Assembly: GCA_965248545.1 (NCBI GenBank)
Contig: OZ252110.1
Location: forward strand, 2,232,001-2,296,000
From: Alteromonas_E sp965248545
GTDB taxonomy: Bacteria > Pseudomonadota > Gammaproteobacteria > Enterobacterales > Alteromonadaceae
Reading direction: 5' to 3'
DNA length: 64,000 bases
Below, piece after piece: positions 33,572-42,894 of the stretch; the first letter of the stretch is position 1; each line of letters starts with the position of its first letter. Position numbers and translations under genes: made by a program. Under the pieces are notes generated by a model, which was not told where the DNA came from, made no database searches, and saw only the letters and a list, made by a program, of their open reading frames with translations.

Positions 33572-35089
33572 GTGAAAAACGAACTTGAAATGAAATTTGT
33601 CGTTCATGGTGTCGGCCATGCGGCATTCCAAAAACTACTCCCCATGCTCTCATCTTTACTAGGAGAGTCTGCCGAAGTAGATGTCAGCTATCAGCAGAAA
33701 CAACTCACCAATCAGTATTTTGATACGGAATCATTTTATTTTGCGAAGCATCGATTCGGTTTTCGTGTGCGCGGTTGTGACGATAACTATGAGATGACAC
33801 TCAAAACCCAGGGCCAGACGACGGGTGGATTGCATCAACGCGGAGAATACAATGTTGCGCTGCCAACTCAATACCCGGATTTGCGTTTACTAGACAACGT
33901 GGATTGGCCCGATGGAATGACCAGCGAAGCATTGAACCAACAGTTGGTAAAACGTTTTTCCACTGATTTTCAGCGCGATGAATATCAGATCACGATCGGC
34001 GAAGATGTTATCGAAGTCGTTTTTGACCAAGGGGTGGTTAAAACTGAGAACGATGACCAACCTATCGATGAAGTCGAAATAGAGCTCAAACGCGGTAATG
34101 TTAAGCGTGTATTTCAAATGGCGCGCTTGCTAAATCAGCATTTATCATTGCGACTCAGTGATACAACAAAAGCCGCCATGGGATACACGTTACTGGGCGA
34201 ATCACCATTACGTCGTCGCCGTTTACCTGAATACTTGCCGCTTGCCATTGACGTCAGTACGGAGCAAGCATTTTGCCGAGCGGTTGAGGTTGCGCTATTG
34301 CATTGGCAACATCACGAACAAGTCTACATGGCGACTAAATCATTAAAATACCTCGATAATATTAATGAAGGCTTATATTTATTAACTCAAAGCGTCTCAC
34401 TTTACCTACCGGTTTTACAATGCGCACCGCTGCTAAATTTACACCGTCGGTTGATCAGTTACTCGCGCAAATGGATGTGGCTGTCAGAGCTGCATAACAT
34501 TCGCTTTTTGCGCAGCAAACGCGGACCGTTCAGTCATTATTTGAATGAACATGATTCGCTGATGAGCTATCTACAAGGACGCAAAGTTGGGTTGTTACAA
34601 GGACGCTCACCAGAAGAGTTATTCTTTGACCAAGAAGCAAATGAAATCAAAATCCTGACCAGCGAAATAATCCTGAATAAGCCTTGGCGCGAAGCCATCA
34701 CCAGCAGCGACAAACCGCTATTGGAACACGCCAAAGGTTGGTTGTCGCAAGGTTGGCAAAATGCAATGCAGAGCCTATCTCAGCCAGAACCGCTATCGCA
34801 GACACACTATATTGCAACGGAGAATATCCTGCGTCAGGCATTGAATCACGGGTTCTTGTTAGCCGACTTATTCACCGACCAACGCGGAGATTTTCGAGCG
34901 CCTTGGTTAGATATCCTGATTGGTGTAGAGGAACTTAAAGCGTTAATGACGTTGAAAAAACTTCTAGCGGATGCCGAGTTTGAAGACGATACTGAACTCA
35001 AAGCGTGGACCGCCGATAAACTAAGTAGTTTGATGCATGTGATCGAACGTACCCGTCAAGTGGCGATTCAATTAGAAGCTTATTGGTAA
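33572..35089 (+). CDS. ygiF: CYTH-CHAD protein, inorganic triphosphatase-like (YgiF)
   Basis: The 505-residue protein starts at GTG with NELEMKFVV, the E-x-E-x-K motif of CYTH domains. These bind triphosphate with metal; the domain runs to about residue 205 (VEIELKRGNV, LRLSDTTKAAMGYTLL). The C-terminal CHAD domain follows, with histidine/arginine-rich helices (VALLHWQHHEQVYMATKSLKYLDNINEGLYLL). E. coli YgiF hydrolyses inorganic tripolyphosphate; CHAD domains bind polyphosphate. It is followed after 4 nt by the membrane regulator gene, so the two are co-transcribed. Confidence 0.9.
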   Translation: MKNELEMKFVVHGVGHAAFQKLLPMLSSLLGESAEVDVSYQQKQLTNQYFDTESFYFAKHRFGFRVRGCDDNYEMTLKTQGQTTGGLHQRGEYNVALPTQYPDLRLLDNVDWPDGMTSEALNQQLVKRFSTDFQRDEYQITIGEDVIEVVFDQGVVKTENDDQPIDEVEIELKRGNVKRVFQMARLLNQHLSLRLSDTTKAAMGYTLLGESPLRRRRLPEYLPLAIDVSTEQAFCRAVEVALLHWQHHEQVYMATKSLKYLDNINEGLYLLTQSVSLYLPVLQCAPLLNLHRRLISYSRKWMWLSELHNIRFLRSKRGPFSHYLNEHDSLMSYLQGRKVGLLQGRSPEELFFDQEANEIKILTSEIILNKPWREAITSSDKPLLEHAKGWLSQGWQNAMQSLSQPEPLSQTHYIATENILRQALNHGFLLADLFTDQRGDFRAPWLDILIGVEELKALMTLKKLLADAEFEDDTELKAWTADKLSSLMHVIERTRQVAIQLEAYW

Positions 35090-35093
35090 TGGT

Positions 35094-36311
35094 ATGACTG
35101 AGTTACTCGAGTTTATTACGACTCTTTTGTTTGGCTTGTGGGCCGCACAGATGGTAGTTGCTTGGGTGCGTTTTGATCGGTTACCTCACGGCAAGCTACT
35201 GTATGCCATATCCTGGTTATGGCCCTTGCTGATGTTTGAAGATTTATTACGGATTTTTGGCGGCGATTGGCTAGCGCCAATGCTGGGTCTCTTCTATTTT
35301 GTCCCGGTCCTTATGATGATTGGTATCATACTCATGGTTTACCCCAGGTTAGTCGAGCAACCGATGCGATGGCGACCGCTAATGTGGGGGGCATTGGTCG
35401 TCATTTTGTTATGCCAAATACCCTTGCTATTACTCAATGCCGAAGACAAGCAGATGTTGTTGGCGGTTCAGCCGGTTGGTCAACCGCTTGCGAACTTACC
35501 CATTTACCTCGCGTATTGGTTGTCAGGTTTGTTTATCGTTGGTATGGGTATCAAACTCGTTGAAGTTATGCAGATATACCAAGCCACCTTATCTGAGCAG
35601 GTAGTCGATGTTAATTACTATCGAGTTCCCGCCATTGTCGGTCTGACCGCAACAATTGTAGGGGTGGGATTCGCCGCAATCGTGCTCACCACTTTAGTAG
35701 CCTTCAATTTTATCCATTTCACCTGGTGGCAAACGACAATCCACTATAGCTATGCAGCGGTGATGTTGTTGATTTTGATCTTACTGCTCGAGCGTCGGCG
35801 ATATTCTCCTCTGCCATTTGATATGGCTCGACTGGAGGGGCGTCAAGGTGACGAAAACGACTTGCGGTTGACGTTAGCGCGTGCAGAGAAAGCCATGATT
35901 GACCGTAAAGCATACAAGATCATTGGATTGCGGATTAGACAGTTAGCGGATATTGCTGATGTTGATCCAACGACGCTGAGTATCGCAACACACCGCTTGT
36001 TGAAGCGGAATTTTCGTGCTTTCGTGTATCACTATCGTCTGGAATACGCCAAAAAGGTGCTAATGCGCACTGATGCGAAAGTATCCTCGGTCGCAAAGCG
36101 ATTGGGTTTCAATTCGGAAAAGTTTCTTAGTGATATGTTTGTTAAATACATTGAAATGATGGGGGCATCTCAAACGTCGGTGAAAGACGACCCGTTGGAC
36201 AGCACGTTGGGCGATGATTCGTTTACCGAGAATCCTTCCGAAAGTACTAACCCACAAAAAACGTCGGCGAGTGCCTCAGCGAATAGAACAGCGACTGAGG
36301 CCCCAGAATAA
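35094..36311 (+). CDS. seven-helix membrane protein with C-terminal AraC-type HTH
   Basis: The 405-residue protein has about seven membrane helices in residues 1-235, from LLEFITTLLFGLWAAQMVVAW to YAAVMLLILILLLERRR. A linker follows, and an AraC-type double HTH lies near residues 280-350 (IRQLADIADVDPTTLSIATHRLL, then VSSVAKRLGFNSEKFLSDMFVKY). The last 50 residues are disordered and rich in S, T and P. AraC regulators are normally soluble, so this looks like a one-component membrane sensor-regulator, in which the HTH faces the cytoplasm. It is four bases behind ygiF, suggesting a link to polyphosphate or envelope stress. Target genes are unknown. Confidence 0.75.
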   Translation: MTELLEFITTLLFGLWAAQMVVAWVRFDRLPHGKLLYAISWLWPLLMFEDLLRIFGGDWLAPMLGLFYFVPVLMMIGIILMVYPRLVEQPMRWRPLMWGALVVILLCQIPLLLLNAEDKQMLLAVQPVGQPLANLPIYLAYWLSGLFIVGMGIKLVEVMQIYQATLSEQVVDVNYYRVPAIVGLTATIVGVGFAAIVLTTLVAFNFIHFTWWQTTIHYSYAAVMLLILILLLERRRYSPLPFDMARLEGRQGDENDLRLTLARAEKAMIDRKAYKIIGLRIRQLADIADVDPTTLSIATHRLLKRNFRAFVYHYRLEYAKKVLMRTDAKVSSVAKRLGFNSEKFLSDMFVKYIEMMGASQTSVKDDPLDSTLGDDSFTENPSESTNPQKTSASASANRTATEAPE

Positions 36312-36315
36312 TAGC

Positions 36316-36561
36316 CTAGCTGTGCAGGCGGGTATATTTTTCCGCGAGCTGATCCAAACTTTCCTTATTATTCGGATCCGGTTCGATGCAATCTACCGGA
36401 CATACGGCAACACAGCTGGGTTCGTCGTAGTGCCCAACACATTCAGTACAACGGTCGGTATCGATTTCGTATATGTCGACACCCATTTCTATCGCCTCGT
36501 TAGGACATTCAACGGGACATAAGTCACAGTTAATGCAGTCTTCAGTAATGTGTAAAGCCAT
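36316..36561 (-). CDS. yfhL: 2[4Fe-4S] ferredoxin, YfhL/Alvin type
   Basis: The 81-residue protein has two cluster sites: CINCDLCPVECPNEA (C-x2-C-x2-C-x3-C-P) and CTECVGHYDEPSCVAVCPVDC, which carries the extra loop between the second and third cysteines of the Alvin ferredoxin family. An acidic C-terminal helix completes the fold. It transfers electrons at very low potential; physiological partners are not established. It lies between the AraC regulator and mutH, convergent with the former. The 111 nt before mutH show nothing recognisable. Confidence 0.92.
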   Translation of the reverse strand: MALHITEDCINCDLCPVECPNEAIEMGVDIYEIDTDRCTECVGHYDEPSCVAVCPVDCIEPDPNNKESLDQLAEKYTRLHS

Positions 36562-36672
36562 GGTTGGTCCTCGTTAATACGGGTAAGGTAATCTGATAAA
36601 GATATTAACGCGTTGCCCGCAATCGAGTTTTGATATGCATCAAACGCTTTGACTACCCGATATAGCTGAGTT

Positions 36673-37353
36673 TTACTCCACAGCGTATGCTCGTGAAATG
36701 ATGTTTTGAGTAAATGATTTGCGCAAGTAGAAGCCACGTGGGCGTGTTTTAATTATCTGACCATTGCGACCGATAGCGTCGGTCAATTTGGTACCGTCAG
36801 CGGCTTTAGGACGCAATTGCAATACTTCGCCCTCGCGCGCTGTAATTGATTCAATTTCGCCCAAACTGATGCGCTCCATCAGCTCTTCCCAATCGCGCTT
36901 CAGTTGCGTGACTTCCTCATTGTTTGGCTGCCACAGGATCGGACTGCCGACGCGACGATCTTGTGGGGCAACCTCGCGCTGGCCATCGATTGGTATCCAC
37001 AAAACGCATTGTAACTTGTTACAGACATTGCTTTTTTCCCATGTGATCCGCTCTTGTCCCAATAAAGGCGTATAACAAACATAGGTTGTTTCTAGGGGGG
37101 TACCTTGCATATCAATAGGCAGCGTTTTGAGCTCAACACCCAATTCTGGAAAATCTTGTTCAGGTTTTGAACCCGCTGTGGCACCGAGCCAGCGCTCAAT
37201 TAACTGCCCACCCCAGCCCTTGTAACGGCGCAAGTTGTCGGGTACCCGCAAATCTGCCATATGAGCAAGGTCGCCGAGCGTCAGCCCAGCTAACTGATAG
37301 GCTCGCGACATCAGTTCGTCGATATTTGAAGGTGGATTTTGGGGCAATTGCAT
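36673..37353 (-). CDS. mutH: DNA mismatch repair endonuclease MutH
   Basis: The 226-residue enzyme nicks the unmethylated strand of hemimethylated GATC sites after MutS-MutL activation. The restriction-type active site D-(x)n-E-x-K is visible as DFPELGVELKTLPI (Asp67, Glu74, Lys76). GWGGQLIERWLGATAGSKPEQ and the C-terminal RPRGFYLRKSFT, a MutL/DNA contact region, match the family. Its presence implies Dam-dependent mismatch repair and narrows the lineage within Gammaproteobacteria. It is divergent from rppH. Confidence 0.97.
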   Translation of the reverse strand: MQLPQNPPSNIDELMSRAYQLAGLTLGDLAHMADLRVPDNLRRYKGWGGQLIERWLGATAGSKPEQDFPELGVELKTLPIDMQGTPLETTYVCYTPLLGQERITWEKSNVCNKLQCVLWIPIDGQREVAPQDRRVGSPILWQPNNEEVTQLKRDWEELMERISLGEIESITAREGEVLQLRPKAADGTKLTDAIGRNGQIIKTRPRGFYLRKSFTQNIISRAYAVE

Positions 37354-37461
37354 CGAATATATTAGGGCTGAACAAGTTATTTGCGCCTAATGCTATGCAA
37401 TTCAGCTTGTTTATGGAAGAATGAAATCATTGGTAAATGAAATACGCACTCTGGAGTCTAC

Positions 37462-37989
37462 GTGATTGACGCAGACGGATTCCGTGCGAATGTTGGTATC
37501 GTCATTTGCAATCGCATGGGCCAAGTTTTCTGGGCCAGACGCTACGGGCAGCATTCTTGGCAATTTCCGCAAGGCGGAATTGATGACGGCGAAACCCCTG
37601 AACAAGCTATGTTTCGCGAACTTTATGAGGAAGTTGGATTAAAGTCGAAAGACGTTGAGATCCTCGCTTCAACTCGTAACTGGGTTCGCTATAAGCTTCC
37701 TAAGCGATTGATTCGTCAGGGCTCTAACCCTGTGTGTATCGGTCAGAAGCAAAAGTGGTTCTTGTTACAACTTCGGTGTAACGAGAGCGATGTTGATGTT
37801 TTACAATCTGGGCATCCTGAATTTGATGATTGGCGCTGGGTTAGTTATTGGTACCCAGTGCGAAATGTTGTCTCTTTTAAGCGCGACGTATATCGACGCG
37901 TGATGAAGGAATTTGCACATGTCGCAATGCCAACCAATGCTAAGCATGTCTTCGGTCATCAACGCAGAAGGAAGCAACGCCGCAACTAA
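37462..37989 (+). CDS. rppH: RNA pyrophosphohydrolase RppH
   Basis: The 175-residue Nudix enzyme removes pyrophosphate from the 5' end of mRNA and starts RNase E decay. MIDADGFRANVGIVICNRMGQVFWARRYGQHSWQFPQGGIDDGE in outline is the family opening, and the Nudix box runs through GGIDDGETPEQAMFRELYEEVGL. CIGQKQKWFLLQL is also conserved. The tail is basic (HQRRRKQRR). The start is GTG. It lies 44 nt before ptsP, as in E. coli and relatives. Confidence 0.97.
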   Translation: MIDADGFRANVGIVICNRMGQVFWARRYGQHSWQFPQGGIDDGETPEQAMFRELYEEVGLKSKDVEILASTRNWVRYKLPKRLIRQGSNPVCIGQKQKWFLLQLRCNESDVDVLQSGHPEFDDWRWVSYWYPVRNVVSFKRDVYRRVMKEFAHVAMPTNAKHVFGHQRRRKQRRN

Positions 37990-38033
37990 CTCGCTGCCGC
38001 CTGTTAAAAAGGTGGTTTGCAACATGGGAATGT

Positions 38034-40331
38034 ATGCTAACCACACTCAAACGTATCGTACAAGAAGTAAACCAGATCCCGGTTCTTGATGAAGCAATCG
38101 GGCACCTTGTGACACGCGTGAAACATACACTATCAGTTGACGCATGCTCGATGTATCTTGCTGACTATGCAACTCAGACCCTAACCTTGGTCGCAACTGA
38201 GGGCCTCGCAGAGTCTGCCGTAGGCGTTGTCAAAATAGGGTTTAGTGAAGGTCTGATTGGTCTCGTCGGGCAGCGTGAAGAGCCTCTCAACATAGAGGAT
38301 GCGCATAGTCACCCTCGATTCAAGCACTTTGACGAGGTCAAAGAAGAAAATTTCAACGCTTTCTTAGCGGCTCCGATTATTCATCAGCGCAAAGTTTTAG
38401 GGGTCATCACCCTGCAACAAAAAAAGAAGCGTCGATTCAGCGAAGATGAGGAAGCTTTTTTAGTCACTTTGGCCGCACAAATTGCGCTGGAAATCGCCAA
38501 CGCAGAGATAAGAGGAGCGTTAGGAACGCCGACCTCTACCGTGAATCATTCAAGTGCACAGAAAAACCTGCATGGTGTTGCTGGCTCTCCCGGTTTGGCG
38601 ATGGGGGTTGGCTATCAACCGAATGTGAAGATCGATTTAACTCGTTGGCAGGTTAGACGTACAAACAATATAGAGCAAGCCATCGAACAATATCGCAAGG
38701 CTGTCCAAACGACCCGCGATGAAGTGGAGCATCTGTCTGAGAGCTTAGCTGGTGCAATTCCAGAAGACGTTCGCTCTATTTTTCAGTTGTACCATCAGTT
38801 GCTCGATGCCAATAGCTTGGGTCGAGAAGTTGAAGCCAAGATCAAGCAACAAGAGTGGGACGCCGGGTCAGCTCTGAAGTTAGTCGTTGAGGGATATGCG
38901 GCTCGATTTGCCAATATGGACGATCCTTACATGCAGGAGCGGGCAATTGATATAATCGACTTGTCGAATCGTATTTTGCGCAACATCGTCCAATCTCACG
39001 AGCATGCTTCTCCCTTAGTTGCTCGGCCGATTACTTGTGCGTCGATTTTACTGGCTGAAGAGGTTACCGCTCCCATGCTGGCGGAGTTCCCGCGTGAGTT
39101 CCTGGCGGGAATTTTGTCGATCCGGGGTTCCAACAATAGCCATGCCGCAATTCTGGCAAGAGCAATGGGAGTGCCAGCGGTAATGGGGTTAGATAAAGTT
39201 TCACCCGAGTTGCTCGACGGTAAGCCGATACTCCTCGACGGTTACTCTGGAGAAGTGATCGTCAATCCACAACGCAATATTAAAGCCGAATTCGAACAGC
39301 TAATTGCTGAAGAACTTGAGCTGTCAGAGCGAATAGATGCGCATGCCGATCGCCCCCCGGTCACGCACGATCAACATAGCATGACGTTATTGATTAATGC
39401 TGGCTTGTCGGCGGAACTTGAATTGCAACAGATGCAAGGTTCTGGAATTGGGCTGTATCGCACCGAAATCCCTTTTATGCTGCGGGAACGTTTCCCATCA
39501 GAAACAGAACAGTGGGACTTATATCGACAAATTCTCCAAAGCGCTCCAGAACATGAGATTACGCTGCGCACACTCGATGTTGGTGGAGACAAACCTTTGC
39601 CTTATTTTCCCATAAATGAAGAAAATCCGTTTTTGGGATGGCGCGGGGTACGTCTAACACTTGATCATCCAGAGATTTTTCTCGTGCAAATTCGAGCCAT
39701 GTTGCGAGCCAGTGCCGGTCTTAAGAACTTACAAGTCTTATTACCTATGGTCACTTCAGTGAGCGAGGTAGATGATGCTAATCGCCTGATAAACCAAGCT
39801 TTTCATGAAGTTCAAGATGAGTTGCGAAACGATAATGAGCAACTGTATCGGCCCAAAATTGGTGTGATGTTAGAAGTACCTGCGGCGATTTACCAAATAG
39901 AGCACCTCGCTCAAAAAGTCGACTTTTTTTCAGTCGGCAGTAATGACCTTACACAGTATCTTCTTGCAGTTGATCGTAACAACCCGCGAGTTGCCAACCT
40001 GTATAACAGCTATCACCCTGCGGTTCTTAATGCATTAGCTTCCATCGCGAGACAGTGTCGAGAGTGCAAAGTACCTGTTACGGTTTGTGGTGAGTTTGCA
40101 GGAGAGCCCGGAGGCGCTCTGTTATTGATGGCTATGGGATATCGGAAACTGAGCATGAACGCCCATAATGTGCGTAAAATCAATTGGGTTATCCGTAATT
40201 CAACGGTGCATGAACTCGTCGCCTTGCTGCCAGAGGCCTTGTCGTGCAGGCACCCGGATGAGGTGCTAGAGATCGTTAACCAATACCTAGATAGCAAAGA
40301 CATGGGAGGATTAACGCGCGCGGGTTTATAG
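38034..40331 (+). CDS. ptsP: PTS phosphoenolpyruvate-protein phosphotransferase EI-Ntr
   Basis: The 765-residue protein has an N-terminal GAF domain (residues about 15-165) that senses glutamine/2-oxoglutarate in relatives. The enzyme I part comes next. The phosphohistidine is in IRGSNNSHAAILARAMGVPAVMG (His370 by count), and PEP-binding motifs are DVGGDKPLPYF and KIGVMLEVPAAIYQIEHLA with SVGSNDLTQYLLAVDRNNPRV. It phosphorylates NPr and so EIIA-Ntr, a nitrogen- and potassium-linked regulatory cascade, not sugar import. It is downstream of rppH. Confidence 0.96.
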   Translation: MLTTLKRIVQEVNQIPVLDEAIGHLVTRVKHTLSVDACSMYLADYATQTLTLVATEGLAESAVGVVKIGFSEGLIGLVGQREEPLNIEDAHSHPRFKHFDEVKEENFNAFLAAPIIHQRKVLGVITLQQKKKRRFSEDEEAFLVTLAAQIALEIANAEIRGALGTPTSTVNHSSAQKNLHGVAGSPGLAMGVGYQPNVKIDLTRWQVRRTNNIEQAIEQYRKAVQTTRDEVEHLSESLAGAIPEDVRSIFQLYHQLLDANSLGREVEAKIKQQEWDAGSALKLVVEGYAARFANMDDPYMQERAIDIIDLSNRILRNIVQSHEHASPLVARPITCASILLAEEVTAPMLAEFPREFLAGILSIRGSNNSHAAILARAMGVPAVMGLDKVSPELLDGKPILLDGYSGEVIVNPQRNIKAEFEQLIAEELELSERIDAHADRPPVTHDQHSMTLLINAGLSAELELQQMQGSGIGLYRTEIPFMLRERFPSETEQWDLYRQILQSAPEHEITLRTLDVGGDKPLPYFPINEENPFLGWRGVRLTLDHPEIFLVQIRAMLRASAGLKNLQVLLPMVTSVSEVDDANRLINQAFHEVQDELRNDNEQLYRPKIGVMLEVPAAIYQIEHLAQKVDFFSVGSNDLTQYLLAVDRNNPRVANLYNSYHPAVLNALASIARQCRECKVPVTVCGEFAGEPGGALLLMAMGYRKLSMNAHNVRKINWVIRNSTVHELVALLPEALSCRHPDEVLEIVNQYLDSKDMGGLTRAGL

Positions 40332-40381
40332 CGACTGCGCAACTTGTTACACTTGGCTGCCTTTTTTTTTGAGATTGCCCA

Positions 40382-41185
40382 TTGGACGCTGTAACCCTTA
40401 TTTTCCTCTGTTGTTTAGCGCTTGGTGCTGTTGTTGGTGTCATGGCCGGTTTACTTGGGATTGGCGGTGGGTTGATCATCGTTCCAGTACTCGCTTATTT
40501 ACTTGCAGATGTATTGAATGTCCCCGCAACTGAGACCATTGTTGTCGCGATTGCGACTTCATTGTCGACCATCATCTTCACGGGAATGTCCTCGGCAAGA
40601 GCGCACTACCGATTAGGCAATTTACGTTCGGAAATCATCTTATGGTGTGGTTTTGGCATAGGTATAGGTGCAGTGCTAGGCGCACAGCTCGCGAGTGCAA
40701 TGCCCGGTCAGTGGCTAAAGGCGATTTTTGCGGTCCTTGTGATTTTGATTGCAGCTTACATGATGTTTGGTAAACGCGTTGAATCCGAGAATAGTTTCGA
40801 TCGCTCAAAACTCGCAATTATCGGCAGCGGAACGGGAATCATTTCGGCGCTAATGGGAATTGGTGGCGGTGCTCTATTGGTACCAGCATTATCTTGGTAC
40901 CGGGTAAATGTGCGACATGCAATCGGGTGTGCGGCATTTAGCGGCATCATCATTGCTATTTTTGGTAGTCTTAGTTTTGTCATTTCAGGTTGGCACTATG
41001 GTCAGCTTGAGCAGGGGTTTTTAGGATATGTTTATCTGCCCGCAACCCTCGGTATTGTAGCGACGTCGGTATTTACAGCGCCAATCGGTGCAAAACTTGG
41101 ACAGAGTATGAATACGCAGCGGCTGAAGAAAGTTTTTGCCGCTTTTTTAGTTTTAGTCAGCATTCGAATGCTATGGGGTATGTAA
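40382..41185 (+). CDS. TauE/SafE-family sulfite or anion exporter
   Basis: The 267-residue protein has about eight membrane helices and two repeats of the family glycine motif: GVMAGLLGIGGGLIIVPVL and GIISALMGIGGGALLVPAL. TauE/SafE carriers export sulfite, sulfoacetate or related organic anions. The start is TTG just after a T run, with GAGA upstream, and is the only likely start before the first glycine motif. It is 3 nt before lgt and probably shares the ptsP transcript. The substrate is not predictable from context. Confidence 0.85.
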   Translation: MDAVTLIFLCCLALGAVVGVMAGLLGIGGGLIIVPVLAYLLADVLNVPATETIVVAIATSLSTIIFTGMSSARAHYRLGNLRSEIILWCGFGIGIGAVLGAQLASAMPGQWLKAIFAVLVILIAAYMMFGKRVESENSFDRSKLAIIGSGTGIISALMGIGGGALLVPALSWYRVNVRHAIGCAAFSGIIIAIFGSLSFVISGWHYGQLEQGFLGYVYLPATLGIVATSVFTAPIGAKLGQSMNTQRLKKVFAAFLVLVSIRMLWGM

Positions 41186-41188
41186 TAA

Positions 41189-42025
41189 GTGCTAGAACAG
41201 CAATATTGGGTTTTTCCGCAGATTGATCCGGTGATTTTTTCACTCGGGCCATTGAGCGTCCGCTGGTATGGATTAATGTATTTGGTTGGCTTCGTTGCGG
41301 CCTTCTTTTTAGCTAAAAGACGTATGGACCGAATAGGCTGGAACAAAGACCAGCTAAGTGACTTCCTGTTTTGGGGATTCTTAGGCGTTATCATAGGCGG
41401 CCGAATCGGCTATGTATTGTTCTATCAATTTGACACGTTTTTGTCCGATCCCCTTTATTTATTCAAAATTTGGACTGGCGGTATGTCGTTTCATGGCGGT
41501 TTACTGGGCGTTATTACTGCGATTGCTTTGTATGCGCGAAGAGCGAACTTACACTTTTTAACCCTCGGTGATTTTGTGGCGCCATTGGTGCCGATCGGTC
41601 TAGGTGCGGGTCGACTGGGGAATTTTATCAATGCAGAATTATGGGGACGTACAACTGATGTCTCTTGGGGGGTCATATTCCCAGGAGCAGGCAATTTGCC
41701 ACGACACCCGTCACAACTCTATGAGTTTGCGCTAGAGGGCGTATTGTTATTTGTGATTCTTTGGTGGTTGTCAGCCAGACCCAAACCGAGAGGCGTTATC
41801 GGTGGAACCTTCCTACTTGGTTATGGTGCTTTCCGCTTTATCGTAGAGTATTTCCGCGAGCCGGATGCACATTTGGGTTTATATTCTTTTGGATTGTCAC
41901 AAGGTCAGTTATTATGTGTACCAATGATTTTATTGGGCGTTTGGTTAATCGTTAACGGTTATCGCTCTGGTCACATTGATACCCCCACTACAACTAAAAA
42001 AACAACTCAGGGTAAGCGTAAATAA
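41189..42025 (+). CDS. lgt: phosphatidylglycerol-prolipoprotein diacylglyceryl transferase
   Basis: The 278-residue inner membrane enzyme adds the diacylglyceryl group to the lipobox cysteine of prolipoproteins such as the NlpD and amylase encoded here. LSVRWYGLMYLVGFVAAF at the start, FWGFLGVIIGGRIGYVLFY, GGMSFHGGLLG (with the active-site histidine), and GRLGNFINAELWGR are the conserved blocks. It begins at GTG and its stop TAA shares bases with the thyA ATG (TAATG), which indicates translational coupling. Confidence 0.97.
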   Translation: MLEQQYWVFPQIDPVIFSLGPLSVRWYGLMYLVGFVAAFFLAKRRMDRIGWNKDQLSDFLFWGFLGVIIGGRIGYVLFYQFDTFLSDPLYLFKIWTGGMSFHGGLLGVITAIALYARRANLHFLTLGDFVAPLVPIGLGAGRLGNFINAELWGRTTDVSWGVIFPGAGNLPRHPSQLYEFALEGVLLFVILWWLSARPKPRGVIGGTFLLGYGAFRFIVEYFREPDAHLGLYSFGLSQGQLLCVPMILLGVWLIVNGYRSGHIDTPTTTKKTTQGKRK

Positions 42026-42858
42026 TGCAACAGTACCATGAACTTATGCAGCACATATTGGATAGCGGCGTACGCAAAGAAGACCGCACTGGCACTGGCA
42101 CTATCAGTGTGTTCGGTTACCAAATGCGATTTGATTTGGCCGCAGGGTTTCCCTTGGTTACCACTAAGAAGTGCCATATGCGCAGTATCATTCATGAGCT
42201 GTTGTGGTTTCTCCAAGGCGATACCAACATTGCCTATCTTAAAGAGAATGGCGTGTCTATCTGGGATGAGTGGGCAACAGACGACGGTGAACTAGGGCCG
42301 GTTTATGGTCAACAATGGCGAAGCTGGCAGGGTCAAGATGGTGAACTTATTGATCAAGTTTCTGAGCTGATCGAGCAAATCAAAACGAATCCTGATTCTC
42401 GTCGCCTTATTATCAGTGCTTGGAACCCCGCTGTTCTGCCAGATACCTCATTTTCACCGAAGGAGAATGCAGCTCGAGGTAAACAGGCGCTGCCACCATG
42501 CCATACTTTGTTCCAGTTTTACGTACTAGACGGTAAGCTTTCTTGTCAATTGTATCAGCGTAGTGGCGATGTGTTTTTAGGGGTACCGTTCAACATTGCC
42601 AGTTATGCATTGTTGACCATGATGGTGGCACAAGTGTGCGATCTAGAGTATGGTGATTTTGTACACACGCTGGGAGATGCGCATCTGTATGTTAATCATT
42701 TGGAGCAAGCCAAGCTGCAATTGACACGAGAACCTTTCCCATTGCCTTTGATGAAAATCAATCCTGCAGTAAAGGATATATTCAGCTTTAAGTATGAGGA
42801 CTTTGAATTGTGCGATTATCAAGCTCATCCGCACATCAAAGCGCCGGTAGCGATTTAG
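42025..42858 (+). CDS. thyA: thymidylate synthase
   Basis: The 277-residue enzyme makes dTMP from dUMP with methylene-tetrahydrofolate and releases dihydrofolate, the substrate of FolA. MQQYHELMQHILDSGVRKEDRTGTGTISVFGYQMRFDL in outline opens it, RRLIISAWNPAVLP binds phosphate, and LPPCHTLFQFYV carries the nucleophilic Cys. The stretch SFSPKENAARGKQ before the Cys is an insertion of about 13 residues relative to E. coli ThyA, found in many marine species. It is coupled to lgt. Confidence 0.97.
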   Translation: MQQYHELMQHILDSGVRKEDRTGTGTISVFGYQMRFDLAAGFPLVTTKKCHMRSIIHELLWFLQGDTNIAYLKENGVSIWDEWATDDGELGPVYGQQWRSWQGQDGELIDQVSELIEQIKTNPDSRRLIISAWNPAVLPDTSFSPKENAARGKQALPPCHTLFQFYVLDGKLSCQLYQRSGDVFLGVPFNIASYALLTMMVAQVCDLEYGDFVHTLGDAHLYVNHLEQAKLQLTREPFPLPLMKINPAVKDIFSFKYEDFELCDYQAHPHIKAPVAI

Positions 42859-42894
42859 TCTTAGACTGGTAAGAACAATAATAAAGTAACTAGT

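Noticed and set aside
36489..36737. Open frame antisense between ferredoxin and mutH
   Set aside because: It overlaps two real genes in other frames and shows no domain; taken as a shadow.
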